From contig JAICKT010000041.1 in the NCBI GenBank assembly GCA_025927795.1, positions 1 to 17,505 of the forward strand: a DNA stretch of 17,505 nt, given 5' to 3'. Below are positions 7,748 through 15,507 of this stretch, piece by piece. Made by a program: the position numbers and the translations under genes. How positions within the stretch are numbered: the first letter of the stretch is position 1; each line of letters opens with the position of its first letter. Under the pieces are notes generated by a model. The model made no database searches. It worked only from the letters and a program-made list of their open reading frames with translations, and was not told the DNA's origin. Source of the DNA: Parafilimonas sp. (lineage in GTDB: Bacteria > Bacteroidota > Bacteroidia > Chitinophagales > Chitinophagaceae).

Positions 7748-8725
7748 GTGGTATCATTTTTTAAAGATAAGTCTGCCGTTTCTGTTTTCTGGCTAATAAT
7801 TCTGTGCTGCGGATTACATGTTTACTCTCTTATAAACGCACCGCAATTAAATGTTTCTGTAAACGAAGGTTTTTTTTATTATCTGTTGCAGCCATTCGCA
7901 AACCTGCAGCCATACACGCTTTCCGTAATTTATGTGTTGCTGATTTTTTTAATTGCATTGCAGTTAAATTTTGTAGTTAATGAACTTAACCTGCTTTCAA
8001 AACAATCTTATACACCGGCGCTTGCTTTTATTTTATTGTCAGCATTAGTGCCCGCGTTCAACCAGGTATCTGCTGCATTATTGTCCTGCAATTTTATTAT
8101 CTGGATATTTTACAGCGCCTGCCGTTTATATAATGCACCCAATGCAAAATCTTCTATTTACAATATAGGTTTAATAACAGGCATATCAATCATTCTTTAT
8201 TATGCAATGATGCCGCTTGCAATAATAGTGCTGTTGTCTTTTTTAATTATCCGCTCTTTCCGGGCAAACGAATTATTTATTTTACTCTTCGGAATACTTA
8301 CACCATTTTATTTTTTAATAGCCTGCTTATTTTTAAAAGGCAATCTTAAGTTTTTGCCTTTGCCACAGCAGATATTTAATATCTATTTAAATAGCAGGCC
8401 GCAATTTTCTTTAATAAGCATTACACTTATTGTTGCGGCTTTAGTTACTTTATGGGCAATGATTACAGTGCAGCAAACAGGCAGCCGAGAACTGATACAG
8501 GTACGCAAAAGCTGGACGCTTGCCGGCGTTTTTTTAATCTTTTATATTCCTGCAATTTTCTTTGTTCGGCAGGCTTATCCATCTGCAGTTCTTATTGCAA
8601 TGATTCCCGCAGCGTGTTATATTGGTTATGCTTTTGGCAGCACATCGCGCAGTATTATTCCAACAATAATATTCTGGTTGTTTGTGGGATTGAGTATTTA
8701 TAACAACTGGTTCGCAAAGTATTAA
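7748..8725 (+). CDS. Polytopic membrane protein, probably DUF6427 family (325 aa)
   Basis: The product is an integral membrane protein with roughly nine to ten hydrophobic helices and short polar loops. It begins with VSFFKDKSAVSVFW and later has LPLPQQIFNIYLNSRPQFSL in a cytoplasm- or periplasm-facing loop around residues 200-220. The F-F-K-x-K-S N-terminus followed by a helix resembles DUF6427, a Bacteroidota-specific family of unknown function; this is recall, not a search, so it is tentative. No catalytic or substrate-binding motif is evident. The start is a GTG at 7748 immediately preceded by an inverted repeat; no in-frame ATG lies near. The gene ends 47 bp before purQ, and a promoter-like element for purQ lies in that gap, so co-transcription is optional. 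Confidence 0.75.
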   Translation: MVSFFKDKSAVSVFWLIILCCGLHVYSLINAPQLNVSVNEGFFYYLLQPFANLQPYTLSVIYVLLIFLIALQLNFVVNELNLLSKQSYTPALAFILLSALVPAFNQVSAALLSCNFIIWIFYSACRLYNAPNAKSSIYNIGLITGISIILYYAMMPLAIIVLLSFLIIRSFRANELFILLFGILTPFYFLIACLFLKGNLKFLPLPQQIFNIYLNSRPQFSLISITLIVAALVTLWAMITVQQTGSRELIQVRKSWTLAGVFLIFYIPAIFFVRQAYPSAVLIAMIPAACYIGYAFGSTSRSIIPTIIFWLFVGLSIYNNWFAKY

Positions 8726-8748
8726 GCATTTATTATGCTGATACAATT

Positions 8749-8756
8749 TATTTTTG
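8749..8756 (+). promoter_or_regulatory. Candidate -7 promoter element for purQ
   Basis: TATTTTTG is a perfect TAnnTTTG match ending 16 bp before the purQ ATG at 8773, the distance expected for a very short leader. No clear -33 TTG lies 17-23 bp upstream; that position is near the previous stop codon and a small AGCAT/ATGCT inverted repeat (8725-8739). Confidence 0.45.
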
Positions 8757-8772
8757 CATTTTAATTACCAAT

Positions 8773-9432
8773 ATGAAATTTGGCATCGTTGTTTTTCCTG
8801 GCTCCAACTGCGACAGAGATATGCAGGATGCACTGCAAAATCATCTGAACAAAGAAGTAATTATGCTCTGGCATAAAGACAAAGATTTGTCTGCATTTAC
8901 AACCGATGATTGCATTGTTTTACCCGGCGGTTTTTCTTTTGGTGATTATTTGCGTTGCGGCGCCATTGCACGCTTTAGCCCGATGATGCAAAGTGTGATT
9001 GAGTTTGCAAACAAAGGCGGAAAAGTTTTAGGCGTATGCAACGGTTTCCAGATTTTGTGTGAAAGCGGTTTGTTGCCCGGCGTGCTTTTGCCAAATGGTC
9101 ATCAGCAATTTGTTTGCAAGAATATACATCTGAAAAATAAAGCTGGTGATATTTATACCATTCCTGTTGCGCATGGTGATGGAAGATATTTTGCAGATGA
9201 TAAAACGCTTGATGAATTAGAAAACAATAGTCAGGTGCTTTATTATTATTGCGATGAAAAAGGAAATATTGATAAGAGTTTTAACCCTAATCATGCAACA
9301 AGAAATATTGCGGGCATAAGTAATAAACAGGGAAATGTTTTTGGTATGATGCCGCATCCTGAAAGAGCTTCTTCAAAGTTTTTAGGGAATACAGATGGTT
9401 TAAAAGTTTTTACTGACCTTGGTTTAAATTAA
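8773..9432 (+). CDS. purQ: Phosphoribosylformylglycinamidine synthase, glutaminase subunit PurQ
   Basis: PurQ is the class I glutamine amidotransferase subunit of FGAM synthase. It releases ammonia from glutamine for PurL in the fourth step of purine synthesis. The 219-residue product begins MKFGIVVFPGSNCDRDM, typical of PurQ, and has PGGFSFGDYLRCGAIA at 51-66. The nucleophile Cys89 sits in GVCNGFQIL, and the catalytic pair His195 and Glu197 in MMPHPERAS. Length matches the stand-alone PurQ of organisms with the three-part PurSQL enzyme. Neither purS nor purL is next to it here, so the complex must be encoded in separate places. Seven bases separate it from the next gene, which belongs to thiol redox, so the two may share a transcript without sharing a pathway. 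Confidence 0.96.
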   Translation: MKFGIVVFPGSNCDRDMQDALQNHLNKEVIMLWHKDKDLSAFTTDDCIVLPGGFSFGDYLRCGAIARFSPMMQSVIEFANKGGKVLGVCNGFQILCESGLLPGVLLPNGHQQFVCKNIHLKNKAGDIYTIPVAHGDGRYFADDKTLDELENNSQVLYYYCDEKGNIDKSFNPNHATRNIAGISNKQGNVFGMMPHPERASSKFLGNTDGLKVFTDLGLN

Positions 9433-9439
9433 TTGAAGG

Positions 9440-9892
9440 ATGAAAAAAATTATAGCAGCAATAGCTACAATATTTATAATAAGTGTTTTGCACGCGCAGG
9501 TACAAGACCCTGTAAAATGGAATTATTCCGCCACAAAAAAATCTGATAAAGAATATACCGTTACAATTGATGCCACACTTCCGGGTGCATGGCATATTTA
9601 TTCAATCAACACACCGCCGGATGGACCAGTACCAACAAGCATCAGTTTTAAAAAGAATCCGCTTGTAACGCTTGACGGAACTGTAAAAGAAAACGGGAAA
9701 TTAAAATCTGAGCATGATGAAATTTTTGGTGTTGATGTAAAATATTATGCAGATAAAGTTGAGTTTGTACAAAACGTAAAACTAAAATCAGCCGTAAAAA
9801 CAAACGTAACCGGAACAATAAAATATATGGTATGCAACGATAAAATGTGTCTTCCGCCAAAAACAATTCCATTTAATATTCAACTGCAGTAA
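9440..9892 (+). CDS. Periplasmic stand-alone DsbD N-terminal-like (nDsbD) domain protein
   Basis: The 150-residue product has a signal peptide (MKKIIAAIATIFIISVLHAQ) and then a single immunoglobulin-like domain of the DsbD alpha type. Landmarks are ATLPGAWHIYSINTPPDGPVPTSISF (about residues 45-70) and the C-terminal VCNDKMCLPPKTIPFNIQL. Cys132 and Cys137 correspond to the redox pair of nDsbD, which passes electrons from the membrane domain to periplasmic partners. Here four residues separate the cysteines; in E. coli DsbD I recall five. The stop codon directly abuts the start of a full DsbD-type gene, so the two are almost certainly translated from one mRNA and act together. I infer that this free domain is the mobile electron carrier of the system. 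Confidence 0.85.
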   Translation: MKKIIAAIATIFIISVLHAQVQDPVKWNYSATKKSDKEYTVTIDATLPGAWHIYSINTPPDGPVPTSISFKKNPLVTLDGTVKENGKLKSEHDEIFGVDVKYYADKVEFVQNVKLKSAVKTNVTGTIKYMVCNDKMCLPPKTIPFNIQLQ

Positions 9893-11860
9893 ATGCAAAC
9901 ACGCTGCATAAAAATCTTTTTTTTAGTTCTCATATTTGCTACCTGTTGCAAAAAAGTTTCTGCTCAAAATAGTCCTGTCCGTTTTTCTTTTTCTACTGAA
10001 AGAAAGAATGATTCACTTGTATCATTTATTATAAAAGCAAAAAATGATACAGGCTTTTTCCTGTTTTCTGTAAAACCGAAAAACACTGACGATGCTTTTA
10101 TTTCTCAACTAAATTTAGATAGCGCTTCTGCAAAGCTTCTTACAGATACAAGCATCATTCAATCATCAAATATTACAGCAATAAATGATGAAAAAACTAA
10201 AAGCATTTTTCATGGATTTAACGATAGTGCAACGTTTATTTATCCTTTCAAAATAAAAAAACAAGACAGTGCAATTATAAAAGGCTCATTTGCATGGCTG
10301 GGAAAAAGCGGCGATGAATTTCCAAGCGGCGAACAAAATTTTGAAATTGTTGTTCCTGCTGAAAAAGCTGCAATTGGCGGAGTTGCTGTATCAGATGCAA
10401 AACCAAAAAGCTGGGCAGGTTTTTTCTGGATTGGTTTGGTTGCAGGTTTAATTGCTGTATTTCTTCCATGTCTGTATCCGTTGTTTCCCGTAACAGTTAC
10501 GTATTTTATGCATCGTTACGGCAGCAGGAAACAAGGCATAAAAAGTGCATTAATTTATTCGCTTTTTATCATACTTATTTATGGTATTCCAACAACAGCG
10601 CTAACATTAATTTTTGGCGAAACAACATTGTATAAAATTTCAATTAATCCGATTACCAACTTATTTTTCTTTGCCATCTTTATTGCATTTGCACTTTCTT
10701 TTTTTGGTTTGTTTGAAATTACGCTGCCTGCATCATGGTCAACACGCACAGATAAACTTGCAGGCAAAGGCGGTTACGGTGGTTTATTTTTTATGGCGCT
10801 TACGTTGGTAATTGTTTCATTCAGTTGCACAGGAATTGTAGCAGGACAACTGTTAAGTTATCTTTCATCAGAAGGCTTAAAAGCCGGACCTATTGCGGGC
10901 ATGTTTGGTTTTGGAACCGGGCTTGCTTTGCCGTTTACAATTCTTGCATTGTTTCCTTCACTCATAAAATCAATGCCAAGGAGTGGTGGCTGGCTTAACA
11001 CTATTAAAGTAAGTTTTGCTTTTATTGAACTGGCAATGGCATTAAAATTTTTGAGCAATGTTGATTTAATTTATCACTGGCGTTTACTTGACCGCGAAGT
11101 TTTTATTGCGTTATGGTTAGTGATTGCTGTATTACTTGGTTTTTATTTGTTAGGTAAAATAAAATTTTATCACGATTCTGATGTGAAGCATATAACTGTT
11201 TTACGCTTGTTTTTTGCTATCAGCGCATTTGCGTTTGCGTTATATCTTTTGCCCGGTATGTGGGGTGCGCCTTTAAAAGCATTAAGCGGATGGATTCCGC
11301 CAGATTATACTCAAGACTTTAAATTAGGAAATTATCAATCAAATATTATTTCAGATCAAACAAACAAAACTGCAGCACAATCACCACATAAACTAACTGA
11401 TAAATTAGGTGCACCTTTTGGCTTAACGGCATATTTTGATTTGGATGAAGGTATTGCTGCAGCAAGAATTTTACATAAACCAATCATGCTTGATTTTACA
11501 GGACATTCATGCGCTAACTGTCGCAAAATGGAAGCACAGGTTTGGAGCGATCCGCAAGTGCTGCAACGCATCAGCAATAATTTTGTATTGATAAGTTTAT
11601 ATGTTGATGAGCCAACTGCTTTGCCATTGAACGAACAATATACAAATGCAAGGGATGATAAGATTACAAATGTTGGCGAAAAAAATCTTGATTACGAAAT
11701 CACAAAATTTGGTTTTAATGCGCAGCCTTTATATATGTTTATGGATGCGAATCAAAAAGCTTTGAGTGATGTTAGATATGGCTATGATCCTGATGTAGAA
11801 AAATTTATTCATCACTTGGATGAAGTGAAGGCGAAGTTTGATGCTGAAGTAAAACAATAA
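9893..11860 (+). CDS. dsbD: DsbD-family thiol:disulfide interchange reductase with C-terminal thioredoxin domain
   Basis: DsbD proteins move reducing power from cytoplasmic thioredoxin across the inner membrane to periplasmic thiols. The 655-residue product has a signal sequence (1-25) and a periplasmic domain (about 26-165). A membrane domain of about eight helices (about 175-465) carries the conserved cysteines Cys193 in LPCLYPLFP and Cys312 in SFSCTGIVAGQ. A C-terminal thioredoxin domain has Cys540 and Cys543 in GHSCANCRKM and the cis-proline Pro612 in NAQPLYMF. The N-terminal domain resembles nDsbD in its final strands (GSFAWLGKSGDEFPSGEQNF) but has no cysteines where the redox pair should be. 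Start is the ATG directly after the preceding stop. The stop abuts the stop of the convergent lipoprotein gene with no spacer. Confidence 0.93.
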   Translation: MQTRCIKIFFLVLIFATCCKKVSAQNSPVRFSFSTERKNDSLVSFIIKAKNDTGFFLFSVKPKNTDDAFISQLNLDSASAKLLTDTSIIQSSNITAINDEKTKSIFHGFNDSATFIYPFKIKKQDSAIIKGSFAWLGKSGDEFPSGEQNFEIVVPAEKAAIGGVAVSDAKPKSWAGFFWIGLVAGLIAVFLPCLYPLFPVTVTYFMHRYGSRKQGIKSALIYSLFIILIYGIPTTALTLIFGETTLYKISINPITNLFFFAIFIAFALSFFGLFEITLPASWSTRTDKLAGKGGYGGLFFMALTLVIVSFSCTGIVAGQLLSYLSSEGLKAGPIAGMFGFGTGLALPFTILALFPSLIKSMPRSGGWLNTIKVSFAFIELAMALKFLSNVDLIYHWRLLDREVFIALWLVIAVLLGFYLLGKIKFYHDSDVKHITVLRLFFAISAFAFALYLLPGMWGAPLKALSGWIPPDYTQDFKLGNYQSNIISDQTNKTAAQSPHKLTDKLGAPFGLTAYFDLDEGIAAARILHKPIMLDFTGHSCANCRKMEAQVWSDPQVLQRISNNFVLISLYVDEPTALPLNEQYTNARDDKITNVGEKNLDYEITKFGFNAQPLYMFMDANQKALSDVRYGYDPDVEKFIHHLDEVKAKFDAEVKQ

Positions 11861-12403
11861 TTATTTTTTACCTAAATAATAATCCGGGATTGGTTTGCCT
11901 GATTTTTCAACATCCCAAATAATACTTGATACTTTCCAGCCTTGCGGCGTTCTAATTAACTGAAAACTGTTTACGCCTCTTTCTTTTACCATATCCAAAC
12001 TGTTTATATAAGTTTTATATGAACTGATTCTTTGTGCAATGTTGCCAAACTGATCTGTTCGTCCATAAATTTCCTGCTCTTTAAAACTTTGAATTTTTGA
12101 AGAATCAATGTATGCTTTAAACGCTCTTACAAAATCATCAATGCTTAAAATCTGCGCAGTATCCTCAATAAAATTTATTAGTTGTGCCTGAGGAATAAAA
12201 TAATTTTTTATACTATCATAATGCGACTTTCCCCCATCACTAACCCTCAAAGACGCATAGGCATCATCTACAGCTTTTTTAATAGAAGCATCATCAGGTG
12301 CGGTGTAATTGTTACTATTAGCAGAATTGGAATTTGTGTTTGAAGAATTGCATGAACAAAAAATATACAGGCAACTTAAAAAAGCAAGCGTAGGAAATTT
12401 CAT
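11861..12403 (-). CDS. Lipoprotein with an NTF2/SnoaL-like domain (180 aa)
   Basis: I chose the ATG at 12403 (MKFPTLAFLSCLYIFCSCNSS), which gives a short n-region and hydrophobic core ending in a lipobox-like cysteine. A TTG seven codons upstream is less likely. After a Ser/Asn linker (about residues 20-35) the domain opens with IKKAVDDAYASLRVSD. It continues with YFIPQAQLI and SIDDFVRAFKAYI and ends RGVNSFQLIRTPQGWKVSSIIWDVE. This arrangement of two helices, strands and a final GWK-x-x-x-I-x-W strand is the pattern of NTF2-like or SnoaL-like ketosteroid-isomerase-fold proteins. The family is functionally very diverse, so no reaction can be assigned. The protein should be anchored in the envelope. 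The gene is 70 bp downstream of an SRPBCC gene on the same strand. Confidence 0.75.
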   Translation of the reverse strand: MKFPTLAFLSCLYIFCSCNSSNTNSNSANSNNYTAPDDASIKKAVDDAYASLRVSDGGKSHYDSIKNYFIPQAQLINFIEDTAQILSIDDFVRAFKAYIDSSKIQSFKEQEIYGRTDQFGNIAQRISSYKTYINSLDMVKERGVNSFQLIRTPQGWKVSSIIWDVEKSGKPIPDYYLGKK

Positions 12404-12411
12404 TATTTCAT

Positions 12412-12430
12412 TTTTAGTTATCAACTAAAA
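12412..12430. repeat. 8-bp inverted repeat just upstream of the lipoprotein gene
   Basis: TTTTAGTT and AACTAAAA form a perfect 8-bp stem around a 3-nt spacer, 9 bp upstream of the ATG at 12403. It follows the SRPBCC gene by 44 bp. It could be a weak transcription end for that gene, a leader hairpin or an operator; no U-tract follows on the minus strand. Confidence 0.35.
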
Positions 12431-12473
12431 TAACAAAATAACCGGAACAAGAATTGTGCTTATTTACATTCAA

Positions 12474-12896
12474 CTAATTCGCTTCTGTATATTTTTTAAA
12501 ATTATCAAGAATGTTTTGCCAGCCGCCTTTTTGCATTTCAAATGAATGTGTATTCTCTGCTTCAAAGTTTTCGGTTACATGTGTGTTATCGCCGGTAGTA
12601 TCAAAACTTACTTTCACTTTTCTGCCATCGCCAATTGTGTACTCAATGTATTTATTTTCCGTAACTGCATCATATACGCCGCCAAAATCAAAACCAAAAC
12701 TGCCATCTTTTGCTTCCATACGATAATTAAAATTTCCGCCTACACGTAAATCGTTTTCTGCTTTAGGAGAATGCCAGTCATCGGATGCATTGTTCCATCT
12801 AATAATGTGCGTTGGATTTGTAAAATAATCCCATACTTTGTCAATGGGTGCTTTTACATCTGTTTCTACAGTGATTGTTTTTGCATTTGTTTCCAT
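12474..12896 (-). CDS. SRPBCC-fold protein of the AHSA1 type (140 aa)
   Basis: The product is a single START/Bet v1-like domain of the SRPBCC superfamily, AHSA1 branch. It opens TITVETDVKAPIDKVWDYFTNPTHIIRWN, has the typical NNASDDWHSPKAENDLRVGG turn, then EAKDGSFGFDFGGVYDAV and KYIEYTIGDGRKVKVSF, and ends with the hallmark C-terminal helix GGWQNILDNFKKYTEA. These cytoplasmic proteins bind hydrophobic ligands or act as stress-related helpers; the ligand cannot be predicted. I start at the ATG at 12896 (METNAK); another in-frame ATG at 12911 would add MKLQI. A shifted promoter-like GATGTTTG lies upstream, with one mismatch to TAnnTTTG. It is 102 bp downstream of the M56 protease gene on the same strand, so linkage to it is possible but not shown. 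Confidence 0.9.
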   Translation of the reverse strand: METNAKTITVETDVKAPIDKVWDYFTNPTHIIRWNNASDDWHSPKAENDLRVGGNFNYRMEAKDGSFGFDFGGVYDAVTENKYIEYTIGDGRKVKVSFDTTGDNTHVTENFEAENTHSFEMQKGGWQNILDNFKKYTEAN

Positions 12897-12998
12897 GATT
12901 TGAAGTTTCATGTATTATAAATTTTAATGCAAACATCCTTCATCAATTTATAATAATAACTGTGCAATCACGACAAACAAAAGGCTATTTACGTCAGG

Positions 12999-14942
12999 TT
13001 AAGCACCTTGCGGTTTAGTTAAGTTTGATTTGTATATCGAATCTACTTTCTGTTTTATTTGTTGTTTGAGTTCTTCATTTTGTTCTTTCAATTCTTCAAC
13101 CTGCTTTTTTAGGTCTTCATTTATTAGTTTCTCTGTTTTTTCTTTTATTAGTTTGGATTGCTTTTCAGCCTGATCTTTTATCATCGCATCTTTTTGTTTC
13201 ATTATTTCTTCTAACTTCTCCGATTGTTCCTTCATATCTCCGGCTTGCTTTTCAACCTGTTCTTTTATCATGGCATCTTTATCCTTCATTACTTCTGCCA
13301 GCTTTAAAGCCTGGTCTTTCATTAATTCACTTTTTTGCTTCATGTATTCTGTTTGTGCTTGAGCATCTTTTTGCATTTGTGCCGTTTTAGCCTTCATTTC
13401 ATTGGTTAATGCTAAAGCTTTTTGACTCATAATTTCAGCCTCAGCTTTTAAAGCTTCTGTTTTAATTTTCATTTCACCGGAATCATTTTCCATTTTAGCT
13501 CGCATTGCTTCTTCCTGCAATTCTTTCGCCTGCATCTGCAGCTTCTCTGCCTGTTTTGCCATTTCATCATTCATTGCCAATTGATTTTCTTTCATTGCTT
13601 GCGCCTGTGCTTGTAATGCTTCCTTCTGTGCTTTCATTGCTTCTTTTTGCGCCTCTTTATCTGCTTTCAATTTTTCTTGCAGTTTAGCGATAACAGAATT
13701 ATAATCTGAAATTTTATTATCAGGCACTCTCACATTATCTACATATAGTTCTGTTACTTTCCCATTTACTTCAACAAGCTTGTATTGCTTACCATCCATT
13801 GATGTGCTCATCACATATTTCGATTCATCATTATTTACCGTTATAGGAACTGTATCTTTTTTATTTATTAATGATGAAATTTCTGCCGGCTTCGCAAAAG
13901 AAGCATAAGATAATTGTTTGTGTTGCGCAAAAGCAACCGCCATAAAACCTGTGATGATAATGCCGGTTACTAAAAAAATCTTTTCCATATTACTTAATGT
14001 TTTATTGTTGTTGGTAATAATTCTTTTTACCCTGTTTAGCAGGTGATTTCTTTTGCCGGAAAATGTAGCTGCATATTTTGAGGTAAGATTATATTCCTGA
14101 AAAGAAACCAAAGCATGTATAAATTGCTTTTTGCTTTTTACCTGTCCAATGGCAATATCATCACAACAATTTTCTCTTTCTTCTTTTATTAAAGATGAAA
14201 TCCATAATACAGCAGGGTTAAAGAAAAATATTATTTCTGCAAAATTTTGTAAAATATTTACGAGGTAATCTTTACGCCGGATGTGTGCCAATTCATGCAA
14301 CAAAATGGCTTCAATTTCTTCTGATGAAAGTGTTGTTAAGGCTGATGCAGGAAATAAAATTACCGGCTTTAAATGCCCTAAAACCATTGGTATTTTTGTT
14401 ATGGCTGATTTTAATAGTATAACTTTTTTTGTTACGCCGGCTTTTGAAGCAAGTTGTTTCAATTGCTCATTCCAGTATTCGCCAGCATCAGAAACCTGCC
14501 TGCGTTTTAATATGTAAACGCTTCGTAAACCTGTTAACAGGCTTATTGATTTCAGTGTTATAATTATAAACCATGCAAGTACTATAAAGTTTTCAGCAGC
14601 TTTAAAACCTGAAATAATTTTTTCTATAAGATTCGATGAAGGGTGTGTGTTTGTTACAGCATTATATGCTACCGCAGAAACAACTACGGGAGCAGCAACG
14701 GTATTAGCGGTAACAGAATATAACTCATAGAAAAAAGTTGCAACACTTGTAAAAATAAACACAAGTAATACGCAGCTAAACAATTTATAACGTAGAACTG
14801 CGCCGGAATTTTTTGTGTATAATAAAATTAAACCTGCAATTGATGCAAGTAAAATACCCTGCCATAAAGAATGCATTAATGTGCGGAAGAGTGCCTGCAT
14901 TAATTCATTTGTAAAAAAGTAATTTATAAGATGTGATTGCAT
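12999..14942 (-). CDS. M56-family (BlaR1/MecR1-like) membrane metalloprotease with long coiled-coil C-terminus
   Basis: M56 proteins are signal-transducing membrane zinc proteases that inactivate a BlaI/MecI repressor. This 647-residue product has N-terminal membrane helices (about 20-43, 50-75, 115-137) and the zinc motif HELAH at 216-220 within the M56 block (SSEEIEAILLHELAHIRRKD). ERENCCDD at 255-262 is the likely third-ligand region. A last helix runs 321-340 (KIFLVTGIIITGFMAVAFAQ). No penicillin-binding SxxK/KTG sensor follows. Instead, after about 70 residues (including MDGKQYKLVEVNGKVTELYV), residues 415-635 form a highly charged Lys/Glu/Gln/Met coiled coil. A 29-residue repeat lies at 541-569 and 570-598. 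The tail should be periplasmic. The gene sits 18 bp downstream of a BlaI-type repressor gene, forming a classical pair. The signal sensed is unknown. Confidence 0.9.
   Translation of the reverse strand: MQSHLINYFFTNELMQALFRTLMHSLWQGILLASIAGLILLYTKNSGAVLRYKLFSCVLLVFIFTSVATFFYELYSVTANTVAAPVVVSAVAYNAVTNTHPSSNLIEKIISGFKAAENFIVLAWFIIITLKSISLLTGLRSVYILKRRQVSDAGEYWNEQLKQLASKAGVTKKVILLKSAITKIPMVLGHLKPVILFPASALTTLSSEEIEAILLHELAHIRRKDYLVNILQNFAEIIFFFNPAVLWISSLIKEERENCCDDIAIGQVKSKKQFIHALVSFQEYNLTSKYAATFSGKRNHLLNRVKRIITNNNKTLSNMEKIFLVTGIIITGFMAVAFAQHKQLSYASFAKPAEISSLINKKDTVPITVNNDESKYVMSTSMDGKQYKLVEVNGKVTELYVDNVRVPDNKISDYNSVIAKLQEKLKADKEAQKEAMKAQKEALQAQAQAMKENQLAMNDEMAKQAEKLQMQAKELQEEAMRAKMENDSGEMKIKTEALKAEAEIMSQKALALTNEMKAKTAQMQKDAQAQTEYMKQKSELMKDQALKLAEVMKDKDAMIKEQVEKQAGDMKEQSEKLEEIMKQKDAMIKDQAEKQSKLIKEKTEKLINEDLKKQVEELKEQNEELKQQIKQKVDSIYKSNLTKPQGA
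13149..13322 (-). repeat. Two tandem 87-bp repeats within the coiled coil
   Basis: The two 29-codon units encode residues 541-569 and 570-598 of the M56 protein. Both contain K-x-x-D/E-Q-x-x-K-L, an x-x-M-K segment and KDAMIK(E/D)Q(V/A)EKQ in the same register. The DNA copies have diverged but share the phrase for KDAMIK. Growth by in-frame duplication is the simple explanation. Confidence 0.6.
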
Positions 14943-14960
14943 AGTAGTGGTATGAAAGGT

Positions 14961-15365
14961 TTATAAATCTTTATCCATTTCCTTGAGCATATCTTTAATA
15001 AGCTGTAATTCTTTTTTTGATGTTTTTTTATTGCCCAATAACTGCATTACCAAACTGCTGGCAGAGCCATTGTACATTGAGTTTATAAATCGTTCGAGCA
15101 AATAATTTTTTGTTTTATGTTCTGCTTCAGCCGGTGAATAAATGTGCGTCATATTTGTATCATCTCTTTTCAACATACCTTTTGCATGCATTATCTGCAT
15201 TAGCTTTAAAGTAGATGTATATTGCACGGTTCTTGTTTTCTCATTTAATTTATTATTTACAAACCGCACATTGGATGGACCATATGTCCATAATACCTGT
15301 AAAATTTCTAACTCAGATTTTGTAGGTTCAATCTTGTCAGTGTTTTGCATTGTATTTGATTTCAT
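14961..15365 (-). CDS. BlaI/MecI/CopY-family transcriptional repressor
   Basis: The product (about 134 residues from the ATG at 15365; a second ATG at 15350 is also possible) is a winged-helix repressor of the BlaI family. The N-terminal DNA-binding domain reads PTKSELEILQVLWTYGPSNVRFV, followed by KTRTVQYTSTLKLMQIMHAKGMLKRDD. This is the usual recognition helix and wing (in BlaI and MecI, T-V-x-T-x-L-x-R-L-x-x-K-G). The C-terminal part (NYLLERFINSMYNGSASSLVMQLLG) is the dimerisation helix bundle. Family members bind palindromic operators at their own promoter and are cut by their partner M56 protease on induction. The protease gene follows directly after 18 bp. A 10-bp palindrome lies 20 bp upstream. 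The open frame extends to a TTG at 15398, but the extra residues look non-coding. Confidence 0.92.
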   Translation of the reverse strand: MKSNTMQNTDKIEPTKSELEILQVLWTYGPSNVRFVNNKLNEKTRTVQYTSTLKLMQIMHAKGMLKRDDTNMTHIYSPAEAEHKTKNYLLERFINSMYNGSASSLVMQLLGNKKTSKKELQLIKDMLKEMDKDL

Positions 15366-15385
15366 AGAATGAAGATAGGAAACTT

Positions 15386-15395
15386 TTCGTACGAA
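15386..15395. promoter_or_regulatory. Candidate operator for the BlaI-type repressor
   Basis: TTCGTACGAA is a perfect 10-bp palindrome 20 bp upstream of the repressor's start codon, in the gap shared with the divergent cupin gene. BlaI-family proteins bind palindromic sites at their own promoters; their known operators centre on TACA/TGTA-like half-sites, so this GTAC-centred site would be a variant. The proposal is from position and symmetry only. Confidence 0.4.
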
Positions 15396-15507
15396 CAAAT
15401 TTTTATGTTGATATTTTTAAAGTTTTTTGTTTTTTTTATGATTTGATGTAAGCAATAAAGAAGATTAGTTTAAACAAATTTTATCTTCATCAATAAAATA
15501 AATTGTG

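Noticed and set aside
12999..15365. Beta-lactam resistance regulatory pair
   Set aside because: The repressor and M56 protease are the right families, but the penicillin-binding sensor is absent and no beta-lactamase is nearby, so a resistance role is not supported.
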